A DNA stretch of 64,000 nt from Corynebacterium uberis (GCF_020616335.1 NZ_CP085051.1:2356001-2420000), one strand, 5' to 3'. Counted from the first letter of the stretch, positions 17,121 to 27,451 are shown. The notes: generated by a model from the letters alone, not told the origin. Translations and numbers: made by a program.

Positions 17121-18548
17121 GTGACCGCACCAGCGGACATCGCCGGGCTCATCGGCACCGTCGCACAAGCCATGCACACGCTGTGTGACCTCATCACAGA
17201 CGCGCCCGACGCCGCCCTCTTCCACGCCAACCGCGACGCCTTCTTAGAACTCGAACGCGCCTGGAACCTCAAAGCCAGCCTCGACCCCGCCATCGCGCAC
17301 GCCGCCGACAAAGCCGAAGCCGGACGACTCGTCGGCTCCAGCCGCACCGTCGACTACCTCACCCGCACCTACGGACTCTCCTTCACCGAAGCCCAATCCC
17401 GGCTGCGCAGCGCCGCGCACCGCTACGGGCCGGCGCCTGTGCCTGCGCCTGCGTCTGTGCCCGCGTCTGTGCCGTCGCGGGAGGCCGAGCCGGAGCCGGA
17501 GCCCCTGCCCGAAGTACAACAGCGCCGCGAGCGTGCCCGCCGCAGCCGACTGAGCAAGGAAAAGCTCGCGATTATCGACGCCGAACTCGCCCGCCTCTCC
17601 ACACACGTCGCCACCGAACGCGACCGCCTACGCAGCGCCGCCATCGATGAAGCCTGCCACCGAAACCCCGAAGACCTCCAAGAATGGGTCCGCGCCCGCG
17701 TCCGCCACTGCAACAGGCGCGTCATCGACCCCCTCGAACCCATGCGCAAACGCACCTTCTGGATCGGCAAAACCGACCACCTCGGCGGCGCCACCTTCGG
17801 CGGCTACGCGCCGCCCGCCCTCCTAGCACTCCTCGATTCCACACTCGCCCCCGCTCGCAACAAGGGCGCCTTCGGGCCAGACCTCGACGGCACCACCCCC
17901 GCACCCGGGCTCGACGACCGCCGCACCGTCGCCCAACGCCGCCTCGACGGCCTCTGGCACATCCTGCGCAACCACGGCACCGACTCCGCGACCCGCGCCG
18001 GCGGTGCAGCAAGCCTGGTCATCAGCGTCGACGCCGCCGAACTCACCGAAGCCGACGCCCGCACCCACCTACCCCACTGGCCCACCAACACCCACGCCCA
18101 ACTCACCCCCATCGACCTCCTCATGGTTGGCCTTGCGCGTTACGACGTCGGCGTCCTCCACGACCACGACACCGGCACCGTCCTCCACGCCGGCCGCAGC
18201 CGCCGCACCGCCAGCCTGCTCCAACGCCTGGCACTCTTCGCCGAACAACTCGTCTGCTCCCACCCCGGATGCACCCAACCCGCCTGCCAAACCGACGTCC
18301 ACCACATCGTCCCCTGGCTCAAACAAGGCCGCACCGACATAGAAAACCTCACCCTCCTATGCAGACGCCACCACACCGACAACAATGACAACCACGACGG
18401 CGCCCACAACATGGGCCACGCCGAACGCGACCCCCACACCGGCCGCGCCGGCCACCGCATACGCACGCGTACACGTACCCAAGCTCCGGAATCGGTGGGA
18501 TCCCCGGAGCCCGGCCCATCCCCGCCGCGCAGCACCGACTCCTCCTGA
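17121..18548 (+). CDS. DUF222 / HNH endonuclease-type protein
   Basis: 475 residues from GTG 17121 (AGGGGGTG about 6 nt upstream). The N-terminal DUF222 region is helical (AFLELERAWNLKASLDPAIA, AGRLVGSSRTVDYLTRTYGL). A Pro/Glu linker near residues 106-135 (PVPAPASVPASVP, then EPEPEP) joins it to a second helical block. The C-terminal HNH nuclease is CSHPGCTQPACQTDVHHIV, then ENLTLLCRRHHTDNN, with both zinc-binding CxxC-like pairs and the HH catalytic site. Such proteins occur in many copies in actinobacteria; their role is unclear and some sit in mobile DNA. The lack of any toxin or intein feature argues for a stand-alone gene. Confidence 0.82.
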   Translation: MTAPADIAGLIGTVAQAMHTLCDLITDAPDAALFHANRDAFLELERAWNLKASLDPAIAHAADKAEAGRLVGSSRTVDYLTRTYGLSFTEAQSRLRSAAHRYGPAPVPAPASVPASVPSREAEPEPEPLPEVQQRRERARRSRLSKEKLAIIDAELARLSTHVATERDRLRSAAIDEACHRNPEDLQEWVRARVRHCNRRVIDPLEPMRKRTFWIGKTDHLGGATFGGYAPPALLALLDSTLAPARNKGAFGPDLDGTTPAPGLDDRRTVAQRRLDGLWHILRNHGTDSATRAGGAASLVISVDAAELTEADARTHLPHWPTNTHAQLTPIDLLMVGLARYDVGVLHDHDTGTVLHAGRSRRTASLLQRLALFAEQLVCSHPGCTQPACQTDVHHIVPWLKQGRTDIENLTLLCRRHHTDNNDNHDGAHNMGHAERDPHTGRAGHRIRTRTRTQAPESVGSPEPGPSPPRSTDSS

Positions 18549-18848
18549 CGGCCACTCCGAACCACACGCGGGTGGGCGGGGGCTCAGGGCTGCGCTCCCC
18601 TGCTTGGGGGCTGTTCGGGGCTGCCTCGGGATTGTTGCGCGAGACTTGTCGAAGCTGCTCGGCGCTCCTTGGCCCTCCTAAGCCCTGCCCTCCCGAGGTT
18701 TTCGCCTGTCCACACCCGGACCCCGCTGGCTTTGCCGCCAGATCTGCTGTCATGCCCGCCACCAGGCCCGCCGCCAGCGCCCCGGGAGGCGCCCGAGGAT
18801 GCGTCTGAGCCTGTCGCGATCAGGCCCCGTCAGCCGTCCTGGCGGGCG
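18549..18848. other. Intergenic region between HNH gene and accD3
   Basis: 300 nt between convergent genes. It holds a small hairpin, GCCTG/CAGGC around 18809-18825, which could end accD3 or the HNH gene. No gene or RNA is seen; the only long frames are high-GC shadows. Confidence 0.4.
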
Positions 18849-20393
18849 CTACAGCGGCGCGATCGTGTGCTTCTTCGGCAGATCCCGCTCATCCTTATCC
18901 GCCAGCTGCCGCAGCGCGCGCCGCAGCGCCAACCGAGTCTCATGGGGCTGAATCATCGCGTCAATGAACCCACGTTCCGCAGCAACATAAGGAGACGTCA
19001 TGTTCTGGTCATAGAAGTCCATGAACATCTTCTTCATCATGTCGCGCTGCTCTGGGGGGGCCGCCGCCAGCTGCTTGCCCTGGATCATCACCACCGCTGC
19101 GGCCGATCCCATCACCGCGATCTGGGCCGTCGGCCACGCCAGGTTGATGTCCCCGGTCAGGTTCTTCGAGCCCATCACCGCGTACGCCCCGCCGTAGGCC
19201 TTGCGCACAATGAGCGAAACCTTGGGCACGGTGGCCTCCACCACGGCGAACGCCAGCTTGGCGCCCCGGTGGATCAGGCCCTCTCGTTCCTGCGCCACGC
19301 CGGGCAGGTAGCCGGGGGTGTCCACCACGAACACGATGGGGATGTTGTAGGCGTCGCATATGCGGATGAACCGCGCGCCCTTATCCGCGGCATCCGCATC
19401 AATGCAGCCCGCGTAGTGCATGGGTTGGTTGGCCACGAATCCCACGGTGCGCCCGTCGATGCGTCCGAAAGCGCAGATGAGGTTGGGGGCGAAGTTGGCC
19501 TGAATCTCGGTGAGTTCATCGTCATCGCCCAGCTGCGCCAGCAGGTCGAGCATGTCGTAGCCGGCGTTAGTGTCGTCCGGCATGAACGCGTCCAGGTCGG
19601 TCGCCTGGGCAACCTCCTCGTCTGCGGGGGCGGGCTGCACCGGCGCCGGGTCGAAGCACGTCGACGGCAGGTATTCCAGCAGGTCGTGCACCAGGTCGAA
19701 GGCTTCATCCTCGGAGCTGACCACCACCGAAATGTTGCCGGCCGCCTCCTGTTGGCGGGCCCCGCCCAGTTCCGCGGAGCTGATGTCCTCGCCGGTGACC
19801 TCCTTGATCACCGCCGGGCCCGTGACGTACATCTCTGTTTCCCCGTCCACGGCGATGACAAAGTCCGTGGTCACGGGCGCGTAGACGGCGCCGCCGGCGG
19901 ACTTGCCCAGCATGATGGAGATCTGCGGGCAGCGCCCGGACAGGGGCAGCTGGCGGCGGGCGATCTCCGAGTACATGGCCAGCGAGGTCACCGCGTCCTG
20001 GATGCGCGCACCGCCAGAGTCCTGGATGCCGATGACCGGGCAGCCAATCTTGATGGCCATGTCCATCACTTCCACGACCTTGCGCCCGAACGTCACGCCC
20101 ACGGAGCCGCCGTAGACGGTCTTGTCGTGGGCGTAGACCACGACGGGCCGGCCATCGACACGCCCGTAGCCGGTGACCACGCCGTCGGAGTAGATGGCGT
20201 CCGGGTCTCCCGGCGTTTTGCCCAGCGCCCCAATCTCCATGAAGGAACCCTCATCCAGCAGCGCCTCGATGCGCTGGCGGGGGGTGGTGCGGCCGGCCTC
20301 GTCGCGCTTCTTGCGGGAGCGTTCGCTGCCCGGGTCCTGCGCCGTGGCCAGGCGTGCTTGCAGGTCGGCAAGTTTTTCAGCCGTCGTGCTCAT
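18849..20393 (-). CDS. accD3: Acyl-CoA carboxylase beta subunit of mycolate synthesis
   Basis: A 514-residue biotin-dependent carboxyltransferase subunit. As the counterpart of mycobacterial AccD4, it should carboxylate the long acyl-CoA that Pks13 condenses. Both carboxyltransferase halves are present: GVVTGYGRVDGRPVVVYAHD and IQDSGGARIQDAV in the first, FIRICDAYNIPIVFVVDTPG and KAYGGAYAVMGSKNL in the second. The start ATG is 20393, 6 nt from the pks13 stop. It is the last gene of the fadD32-pks13-accD3 operon, matching Mycobacterium and Corynebacterium. No oddity in length. Confidence 0.95.
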   Translation of the reverse strand: MSTTAEKLADLQARLATAQDPGSERSRKKRDEAGRTTPRQRIEALLDEGSFMEIGALGKTPGDPDAIYSDGVVTGYGRVDGRPVVVYAHDKTVYGGSVGVTFGRKVVEVMDMAIKIGCPVIGIQDSGGARIQDAVTSLAMYSEIARRQLPLSGRCPQISIMLGKSAGGAVYAPVTTDFVIAVDGETEMYVTGPAVIKEVTGEDISSAELGGARQQEAAGNISVVVSSEDEAFDLVHDLLEYLPSTCFDPAPVQPAPADEEVAQATDLDAFMPDDTNAGYDMLDLLAQLGDDDELTEIQANFAPNLICAFGRIDGRTVGFVANQPMHYAGCIDADAADKGARFIRICDAYNIPIVFVVDTPGYLPGVAQEREGLIHRGAKLAFAVVEATVPKVSLIVRKAYGGAYAVMGSKNLTGDINLAWPTAQIAVMGSAAAVVMIQGKQLAAAPPEQRDMMKKMFMDFYDQNMTSPYVAAERGFIDAMIQPHETRLALRRALRQLADKDERDLPKKHTIAPL

Positions 20394-20399
20394 CGCGTG

Positions 20400-23300
20400 C
20401 TACTTCCTTCCCTCCGCGTCCAATGCGGCGATGCGTTGCGTCAGGTCCGCCCCAACGGTGGCGATCTCCGGCTCGTCGACCACTCCCAGGTGGTCGCCGT
20501 GCAGCTGCACAATGTCCAACTCTTCCACGATGCCACCCCAGCCGCCGTCCGGATTGATCTCCTGGTATGCCGGCTCCAGTTCGATGGCGCCGTCATGCAT
20601 GCGTTCCGCCCGGTAGAGCACCACCGGTATGTGCACGTCGGCCCACTGGCGCAGGTCCAGGCGGTCCAGGATGCGGTTGTCCACAAAGCTGGCCCGCTGG
20701 TGTTCCAGCACCCCGGCCGCCACGCCTTGGGAGGCCGCCTCGGGGCTGGTGAGGAACTCGGTGAGCATGCCCAGCAGCGCCTCTTCGCCCTGGCTTTCCA
20801 GCAGCTCGTAGGGCACCGGGAAGTCCAGGCCGTAGGTCTTTTCGGCGAAGGCGGCGTAGCGCTCCCACCGCTTGCGGGTCTCCTCCGGGGTGTCGGGCGC
20901 CGGGTGCGCCGGCTGCACGGTGTCGAGCAGGGCAATCAGCTTGACCGAGTCGTCGCCAGCCTGGGTCAGCTGGTGGGCGACCTCGTAGGCCAGCGCTCCG
21001 CCGAAACTCCAGCCGCCCAGGATGATCGGGTGACCGGCGGCGGTGTCGCGGATGGCGTCGAGGTAGGCGGCGGCGCGCTGCGCCAGCGGCCCCTCGCGGC
21101 GCTCCACCCCGTAGACCGGCACGTCCTCGGGCAGGCGGCGGGTCAGCGGCTGGTAGACCACGGAGGATCCGCCGGCGGGGTGGAACATGAACACCGCGGG
21201 GCGGGTGGAGCCTTCCGGGCGGGCCCGCAGGACGCGGATATCGCCGTCGACGTCGGTCTCCAGGCCCTCGCGCACCAGGTCCGCCAGCGGTTCGAGGGTG
21301 CGCGCCTGCGCCACCTGCTCGGCGGTGATGTCCACGTTGGCTCGTTCGCTGAGCCGCTCGGCGATGGCCTGCGCCTGCTCTTCGCTTATCGACGCCAGCT
21401 CGGAAGTCACGCCCGCCGCCGCACTGCCCGTCAACGCCGCCCACGTGGCAAAGACCAACCTTTCGGACGCGTCGCGGGGGGCCACGCCGGCGCCCTGGCT
21501 CGGCGCGGGCTCGGACGCCTGCTCAGGGGCAGACTCAGCAGCAGTGGGTTGCGTATCAGTGGGTTCTGCATCAGCGGGTTCCAGGCCGGCGACCATGTCC
21601 TCGACCATGGCGATCACATCCGCCACCGAGCCGTCGCGCAACGCCTGGACCTGCAGCGGCGGGATGCCAAAGTCGTGTTCGACCCGGTTCTTAATGCGCA
21701 TACCCATCAGGGAATCCAACCCGAGGTCAATCAGCGGCAGCTCCAGCGGCAGGTCCTGGGCGTCATAGCCCATCGATTCGGACACGATCGCCCGCAGCCG
21801 CTCCTCCACGGTCTCCGTGGCGGGATCCCAGCGCACCGAGTCCGGCGCCGCGTTCAACCCGGCCTCCGGCGAGGCTGCCTGCGCAGCCTCCGGATCCGTG
21901 GGGGCGGCGAGGGGGGCGGCGTCGGAAAGCGACGAGTCCTGCGCGGGCTGGCGCAACTCCTGAGCGGGCGCGAAGCCCTCTGCCACCAGGGTCAGGGAGG
22001 AGCCGACGGCGTAGACGCTGATGTGCGCCCCGCCGAGGCCCTGGGCGACCAGGGTGGTCAGCTCCCCGGACGCCGGCAAGGCGGCGTGCTCCTTGCTCAC
22101 CGCGATGGTCGGCTCCAGGCCCACCTCGTGGGCGGCGGCCTCCATGACGGCGAGCGCGGACGGGGCGAAGGAGGCGTCGGTGGTGAAGGCGACGCGGGCG
22201 TCGGGAAGCGTCACCCGCGTGCCGGGCAGGCCGGTGGGCCCACCCGTGGCGGGGCGGGCGGCCGTCCAGTAACGAGAGTGCCGCCAGGCGGTGCCGGGGA
22301 CGTCGGCACGCGGATACGTGGCCCCGTGCAGGGCGCGGAAGTCGATCGGCGCACCGGCGACGTACAGCTTCTCCAGCAGCTCACGCAACGACTGATCGGC
22401 CGGAACCTTGCGCTTGAGGGTATACAGCAGCTGCGCGTCCGAGCGGCCAACCGCAAACGCCGTAGCCATCATGCCCATCAGCGCCACCGGATTCGGGGTG
22501 ACCTCCACGAGCGTGCCATGGCCCGCCCCAAACGCCGCCTCCGTGGCGTCCTGGAACCACACCGGCTGGCGCGTACACCGCACAAAATAGCCCGGCTCAT
22601 GGACCACCTCGCCCGCTTGGTACGTCCGGCCCCGATCCACCGAACTGAGCAGCGGGATGCGCAACGGGCGCGGCTGAACCGCAGAAATCTCCGCGGCCAA
22701 CTCCCCCAGGATCGGATCCAACGCGCTCGTGTGGCCAGCACCCTTGACGTTGAGCAGGCGGGCAAACTTACCCTGCCCCTCCAGCTCCTCCACCAAAGCC
22801 GCCACATCCGCGCGCGGGCCGCCCACCGTGGTCATCCCCGGCGCCGTATACACCGCCGGCTCGATGGTGGGATATTCGCCGAGGTCTTGGGCATCAACCT
22901 CCACCACAGCCATCGCGCCCAGCTGATCCTCCGGCAAAGACGCCTCACCCTCGCCCATCAGCCGTGAGCGGTGGCAGGCAATGATCATGGCATCCCGGTC
23001 ACTGATACCCCCGGCCGCATACGCCGCAGCGATCTCGCCCATGGACATGCCCATCACCGCCGCCGGGCGGGCCCCCATCGCCGCCAACAGATCCGTCAAC
23101 GCGATCTGGATGGCCGTGATAGTCACCTGCGCGGTCTCCGTGTCATACGTGCGGCCGTCATCGGTGATCAGCTCCACCATCGACCAACCAGACTCCCGGC
23201 GCACCAGCACATCAAGCTGCTCAATGCGCTGACGGAACAGCGGCGACATGCCAAACAGCTGGGTGGCCATCTTGCGGTGCTGCGACCCAAAACCCGAGTA

Positions 23301-25388
23301 CACAAACACCGGACCCACCGGAGCCGGGGCGTCCGCCACCGCGATGCCCGGACTCGTCTTGCCCTCCGCGACCTTACGCAGCCGGGCCACCGCCTCCTGC
23401 GTCGAGGCGGCCTCCACCACCGCGCGCGAACGGCCATGGTTGCGCCGGGCCAGCGTGGCCTCCACGGCCACCAGGTCAACCGGCCAGCCCGCCTGCTCGT
23501 GCTCGTCGAGCCAGGTCGCCAGCGCCGCGGCGGCGTCCTTGCGGCGCGAGGGCAGCAGGCCGGAGACGGGCAGCAGGGCGACGGGGGGTGCGGGGGGCTC
23601 AGGCGCCTCAGTGCTTTCGGGAGCGGCAGCACCCTCGGGAGCCGCAGTACCTTCGGGGAGCTCAGTGCCTTCGGGGGCCGCAGCACCCTCGGGGGCCTCC
23701 GGCGCCGCAAGCTGGGCGGCGGGAGATGCAGGAGCCGCAGCCCCGTCGGCGCCGTAGTCCTCCTCCCGATAGTCCGTGACCACCACGTGCGCGTTCGTCC
23801 CGCCGAACCCGAAGCCGGACACGCCGGCTACGCGGCGGCCCGAGTATTCCGGCCACTCGCGGGCGTCCTCCACGACCTCGAGGTGTTCGGCGTCGAAGTC
23901 GATGTAGCGGTTGGGCAGGTTGAAGTGCGCCGTCGGCGGCACGATGTCGCGGGCCAGGGCCAGGACGGTCTTGATCATGCCGGTGGCCCCGGCGGCCGAT
24001 TCGGAGTGCCCGAAGTTGGACTTTGCGGAGCCGAGCAGCACGGGGTTGGCGGCCTGGCGGTGTGCGCCGAGCACCTCGCCCAGGGCGGTGGCCTCGATGG
24101 GGTCGCCGAGGATGGTGCCGGTGCCGTGGGCTTCGATGTAGTCCACGTCGGCGGGGTCGATGCGGGCGTCGGCGTAGGCGCGTTCCAGCACGTCGACCTG
24201 GGCCTCCGGGTTGGGGGCGGTCAGCCCGTTGGAGTGGCCGTCCGAGTTGACGGCGCTGCCCTTGATGACTGCGAGGATGCGGTCGCCGTTGGCGCGCGCA
24301 TCGGTGACGCGCTTGAGCACGAGCACCCCGGCGGCGTCGGAACGCACGAAGCCGTCGGCGTCGTCGGAGAAGGCGTGGATGGCGCCGGTGGGGCTGATCA
24401 CCCCGAGCTCGCCGAAGGCGGTGGAGATAAACGGGCTGGCCAGGATGTTGACTCCGCCGGCAAGCGCGAGGTCGGCGTCGTGGTCGCGCAGCGCGCGCAC
24501 CGCCTGGTGGATGGCCACCAGCGACGACGAGCACGCCGTGTCCACGTTGATGGACGGGCCGCGGAAGTCGAACGCGTAGGACACCCGGTTGGGGATGATC
24601 GAGCTGGCGGTGCCGGTCAGCGCGTAGGGGTGCGCCTCCTCCGGGTCGGAGGTGACCAGCATGCCGTAGTCATTGTTGGAGGAGCCGTAGAACACGCCGA
24701 CGGGTGCGCCGCGCAGCCCGCTGGGCGGCAGGCCGGCGTCCTCGAGCGCCTCCCAGGTGACCTCCAGCATGATGCGCTGCTGCGGGTCCATGTTGGTGGC
24801 CTCCAGCGGGGAGAGGCCAAAGAATTCTGCGTCGAAGGAGGCAATGTCCTCCAGGTAGCCGCCGGTGAGGTTGGTGTCTGCCATCTTGGCGGCCATGGTG
24901 GGATTGCCGGCGTATTCGGACCAGCGGCCCACGGGCGGCTGCCCCAGCCCGTCGCGCCCCTCAAGAAGCATTTGCCACATGTCGTCGAGGTCGCCGGCCC
25001 CCGGCACGCGCGCGGCCATGCCGACGATGGCGATGTCGCGCTCGCCCGGATCGGCGGGGTTGCTTATCGACGCCCCGGGACTACTCTTTGCCGCCCCCGC
25101 GCGCCCCCGCCGCGGCTCCCCTTCGGTCAGCCGGCGCGTCAGCGCGGCGATCGTGGGGTATTGGTAGGCGATGGTCGCATCGAGGCGGATGCCCAGCAGG
25201 TTTTCCAGCTCGCCGGACAGGACCACGGCGTCGCGGGAGGACAGCCCGAAGCTTTCCATCGGGCGGTCATCGGTGATCTCCGCGACCGGTAGGCCGGTGG
25301 CCCCTGCCACCCAGTCGCGCAGCCAGGCGCGAAGCGCCGCCGGCGATTGTGCGGGGCTGTGGTCAAACCGGTTCGTCGTAGCGTCCAT
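20400..25388 (-). CDS. pks13: Polyketide synthase Pks13, mycolate condensase
   Basis: 1662 residues, the typical size. Pks13 joins the activated meromycolyl and carboxyacyl chains and releases trehalose beta-keto ester. Domains in order: N-terminal ACP with phosphopantetheine Ser at residue 50 (FGLSSRD); ketosynthase with active Cys at 286 (VDTACSSSLVA); acyltransferase with Ser at 782 (GMSMGEIAA); second ACP with Ser at 1226 (LGLDSLMGM); thioesterase with Ser at 1461 (GGWSFGGALA). The KS-AT linker holds a hexapeptide repeat (about residues 565-594). The acyltransferase has GMSMGE where malonyl-type domains have GHSxGE, as in Pks13. Motif copies lie at 21384 and 25062. It follows fadD32 by 165 nt. 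Confidence 0.97.
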   Translation of the reverse strand: MDATTNRFDHSPAQSPAALRAWLRDWVAGATGLPVAEITDDRPMESFGLSSRDAVVLSGELENLLGIRLDATIAYQYPTIAALTRRLTEGEPRRGRAGAAKSSPGASISNPADPGERDIAIVGMAARVPGAGDLDDMWQMLLEGRDGLGQPPVGRWSEYAGNPTMAAKMADTNLTGGYLEDIASFDAEFFGLSPLEATNMDPQQRIMLEVTWEALEDAGLPPSGLRGAPVGVFYGSSNNDYGMLVTSDPEEAHPYALTGTASSIIPNRVSYAFDFRGPSINVDTACSSSLVAIHQAVRALRDHDADLALAGGVNILASPFISTAFGELGVISPTGAIHAFSDDADGFVRSDAAGVLVLKRVTDARANGDRILAVIKGSAVNSDGHSNGLTAPNPEAQVDVLERAYADARIDPADVDYIEAHGTGTILGDPIEATALGEVLGAHRQAANPVLLGSAKSNFGHSESAAGATGMIKTVLALARDIVPPTAHFNLPNRYIDFDAEHLEVVEDAREWPEYSGRRVAGVSGFGFGGTNAHVVVTDYREEDYGADGAAAPASPAAQLAAPEAPEGAAAPEGTELPEGTAAPEGAAAPESTEAPEPPAPPVALLPVSGLLPSRRKDAAAALATWLDEHEQAGWPVDLVAVEATLARRNHGRSRAVVEAASTQEAVARLRKVAEGKTSPGIAVADAPAPVGPVFVYSGFGSQHRKMATQLFGMSPLFRQRIEQLDVLVRRESGWSMVELITDDGRTYDTETAQVTITAIQIALTDLLAAMGARPAAVMGMSMGEIAAAYAAGGISDRDAMIIACHRSRLMGEGEASLPEDQLGAMAVVEVDAQDLGEYPTIEPAVYTAPGMTTVGGPRADVAALVEELEGQGKFARLLNVKGAGHTSALDPILGELAAEISAVQPRPLRIPLLSSVDRGRTYQAGEVVHEPGYFVRCTRQPVWFQDATEAAFGAGHGTLVEVTPNPVALMGMMATAFAVGRSDAQLLYTLKRKVPADQSLRELLEKLYVAGAPIDFRALHGATYPRADVPGTAWRHSRYWTAARPATGGPTGLPGTRVTLPDARVAFTTDASFAPSALAVMEAAAHEVGLEPTIAVSKEHAALPASGELTTLVAQGLGGAHISVYAVGSSLTLVAEGFAPAQELRQPAQDSSLSDAAPLAAPTDPEAAQAASPEAGLNAAPDSVRWDPATETVEERLRAIVSESMGYDAQDLPLELPLIDLGLDSLMGMRIKNRVEHDFGIPPLQVQALRDGSVADVIAMVEDMVAGLEPADAEPTDTQPTAAESAPEQASEPAPSQGAGVAPRDASERLVFATWAALTGSAAAGVTSELASISEEQAQAIAERLSERANVDITAEQVAQARTLEPLADLVREGLETDVDGDIRVLRARPEGSTRPAVFMFHPAGGSSVVYQPLTRRLPEDVPVYGVERREGPLAQRAAAYLDAIRDTAAGHPIILGGWSFGGALAYEVAHQLTQAGDDSVKLIALLDTVQPAHPAPDTPEETRKRWERYAAFAEKTYGLDFPVPYELLESQGEEALLGMLTEFLTSPEAASQGVAAGVLEHQRASFVDNRILDRLDLRQWADVHIPVVLYRAERMHDGAIELEPAYQEINPDGGWGGIVEELDIVQLHGDHLGVVDEPEIATVGADLTQRIAALDAEGRK
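23608..23697. repeat. Five 18-bp repeats in the Pks13 KS-AT linker
   Basis: Units start at 23608, 23626, 23644, 23662 and 23680, each reading on the coding strand as Pro-Glu-Gly/Ser plus small residues (EGAAAP, EGTELP-like). They fall in the flexible linker, so copy number could vary between strains without hitting a folded domain. Confidence 0.75.
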
Positions 25389-25553
25389 GCGGGCTTCTAG
25401 CTCCCTATATGTGTTGGTACTTATGCGGGGCGGGCACTGGCGTGTCCTGGCGCGTGTCGGCGTTGTGGCCAGGCGTGCAGCCTATCAATACTGCGCCGCG
25501 GGCACGCCGCTAAGGCCCCAAGCCGTGCCGAGGGCCTTGAACTGTGCGGCGCA
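25389..25553. other. Gap between fadD32 and pks13
   Basis: 165 nt between co-directional genes. Two copies of GGCGTGTC-like sequence and GTGTCGGCGTTG are seen, but no clear hairpin or promoter. Confidence 0.3.
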
Positions 25554-27410
25554 TCAGTCCTGCGTGCGGGACAGGTAATTGTTGCGTGCAACCCTGCGGG
25601 CAATCTTAGCGCTGGAGGATCGCGCGATGTCTCCCGGTGCGCAGATGATCACCTCGGCCGGGGCCAGGCCGTGGCGCTGGCTGACGGCGGTGCGGATCGC
25701 GGCGGCCGCAGCCTGGTCGGCGTCCGCGTCGTCGGCGGGGGCGTCGGCGGCACGCTCGGCGAGGATGATGAGTTTTTCCACGTCGTCCCCGGGCACGGAG
25801 AACGCCGCCACGCCGAGGGCGTCGATGTGCTGGCTGGCCGCCCCGACGGTGTCTTCGATGTCTTGGGGGTAGTGGTTGCGCCCGGCGATGACGATGAGGT
25901 CCTTGAGCCGGCCGGTGATGTAGACCTCATCGTCGATGATGGTGCCCAGGTCGCCGGTGGCCAGCCAGCCCGCGTCCGGGGCGTCGCCGGCCCGGGAGCC
26001 GGACTCCAGGCGCCCGGCGAGCTCGTTGTGGAAGGTCTGCTGGGATTCCTCCGGCCGCCCGAGGTAGCCGGCGGCGAGGTTGTCGCCGTAGTTCCACAGC
26101 TCGCCGACGGTTCCGTCGGGCACCTCCTGACGGGTCTGGGGATCCACGACGATGAGCTTGGCCGGCGCGACGGCCTGCCCGTTGGACAGCAGCGTGATGG
26201 TCTCCGGCCCGGATTCGGCAACCACCTCGGCGTGGCCGGCGGCCAGCTGGTCGCGGTCGAAGTGGGTGATCACGGGGCGCTCGGGGCGCTGCGGGGTGGA
26301 CACGAGCAGGGAGGCTTCGGCCAGCCCGTAGGAGGGGCGCAGGGCCTCGCGGCGCAGGCCCTTGGGCCCGAAGGCGGCGGCGAAGGCCTCCACGGAGCGC
26401 TGGGTGACCGGCTCCGAGCCCAGGATCACGCCGTCGACGCCGCTTAGGTCCACGTCCGCGTCCGCGGCGTAGCGCACCGCCAGGTCGAGGGCGAAGTTGG
26501 GCACCACGGTGTAAACGGTGGCGTCATCGTCGCCGCGCCGGGACAGTTGGCTGATCCACCGGGAGGGCTGCTGGATGAAGTCCCGGGGCGCCATCATTTC
26601 ATGGTCGAGGCCCAGGATGGTGACAAACGCGGCGAGGATGATGCCCATGTCATGGTGCAGCGGCAGCCAGGACACCAGCCGCATGGGCAGGGCGAGCTGT
26701 CCGGCGGCGAAGATCTGCAGCACGTTGGACAGGATGGAGCGGTGGGTGAGGATCACCCCGGCGGGGGTGCGGGTGGATCCGGAGGTGTATTGCAGGAAGG
26801 CCGCCTGGTCGAGGGGCGCCTGCTGGGAGTTGGCCAGGGCGGCCTGGAAGGTGGGGTCCGTCAGCGGGTTGACCCACTGGCTGGCCAGGGTGGTCGGCAG
26901 GGCGTCGATGGCTAGGATGCGGGGCCGGCTGGTGCCGGGCAGGTCCGCGAACCAGTTGCGCACGGCCTTGGCTGCGGCGGTGTTGGTGAGCACGATGCGC
27001 GGGTCGGCGTCGGCGAAGACGGCGCGCAGGTGGTCGGCGTGGCCGGGTTCGCGCGGGTCATACAGCGGGACGGGGGTCATGCCGGCGTACATGGCGCCGA
27101 GGAACCCGATGATGTATTCGGGGCTGTTTCCGGCGAGGATGGCCACGGGTTGGCCGGGGCGGCCGATCTGGCCGAGGCGCACGGCGACGGCCTTGATGGC
27201 GGTGTTGAGGTCTTCGCGGGTGTAGTCGGTGTAGTTGTCCGGGGAGGTGCCGTCGAAGTGCCAGAAGCGCAGGGCGCGGCGCTGGGCCCCGCCGTGGGCG
27301 GCATCTGCCTGGTAGATCATTTCGGCGAGTCCGGGCAGGGTGAGCCGCGGGTCGAGGCTGATGGAGCCGTCGGGGCCGTAGAACTGGGTCAGGGTTGCGT
27401 TGAGGTCCAT
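25554..27410 (-). CDS. fadD32: Long-chain fatty acid-AMP ligase FadD32
   Basis: A 618-residue fatty acyl-AMP ligase that activates the meromycolate chain and loads it on the N-terminal ACP of Pks13. The ATP-binding motif YTSGSTRTPAGVILTH (about residue 207) is present; later motifs are SYGLAEASLLVST, LWNYGDNLAAGYL and WLATGDLG. The C-terminal GRLKDLIVIAGRNHYPQDIE matches FAALs. The start ATG has TAGGAGCAC upstream. A TTGATA element lies about 40 nt upstream, overlapping the end of the cutinase-like gene, so this operon may have its own promoter as well as read-through. Symbol fadD2 is also used in corynebacteria. Confidence 0.95.
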   Translation of the reverse strand: MDLNATLTQFYGPDGSISLDPRLTLPGLAEMIYQADAAHGGAQRRALRFWHFDGTSPDNYTDYTREDLNTAIKAVAVRLGQIGRPGQPVAILAGNSPEYIIGFLGAMYAGMTPVPLYDPREPGHADHLRAVFADADPRIVLTNTAAAKAVRNWFADLPGTSRPRILAIDALPTTLASQWVNPLTDPTFQAALANSQQAPLDQAAFLQYTSGSTRTPAGVILTHRSILSNVLQIFAAGQLALPMRLVSWLPLHHDMGIILAAFVTILGLDHEMMAPRDFIQQPSRWISQLSRRGDDDATVYTVVPNFALDLAVRYAADADVDLSGVDGVILGSEPVTQRSVEAFAAAFGPKGLRREALRPSYGLAEASLLVSTPQRPERPVITHFDRDQLAAGHAEVVAESGPETITLLSNGQAVAPAKLIVVDPQTRQEVPDGTVGELWNYGDNLAAGYLGRPEESQQTFHNELAGRLESGSRAGDAPDAGWLATGDLGTIIDDEVYITGRLKDLIVIAGRNHYPQDIEDTVGAASQHIDALGVAAFSVPGDDVEKLIILAERAADAPADDADADQAAAAAIRTAVSQRHGLAPAEVIICAPGDIARSSSAKIARRVARNNYLSRTQD

Positions 27411-27451
27411 GTGCTCCTACTTAGACGATTACTTTTACCCACAAAACTATA

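Noticed and set aside
18669..22967. 1432-codon plus-strand frame over accD3 and pks13
   Set aside because: Antisense to well-conserved genes; rich in R, G, H, V with no domain. A high-GC shadow frame.
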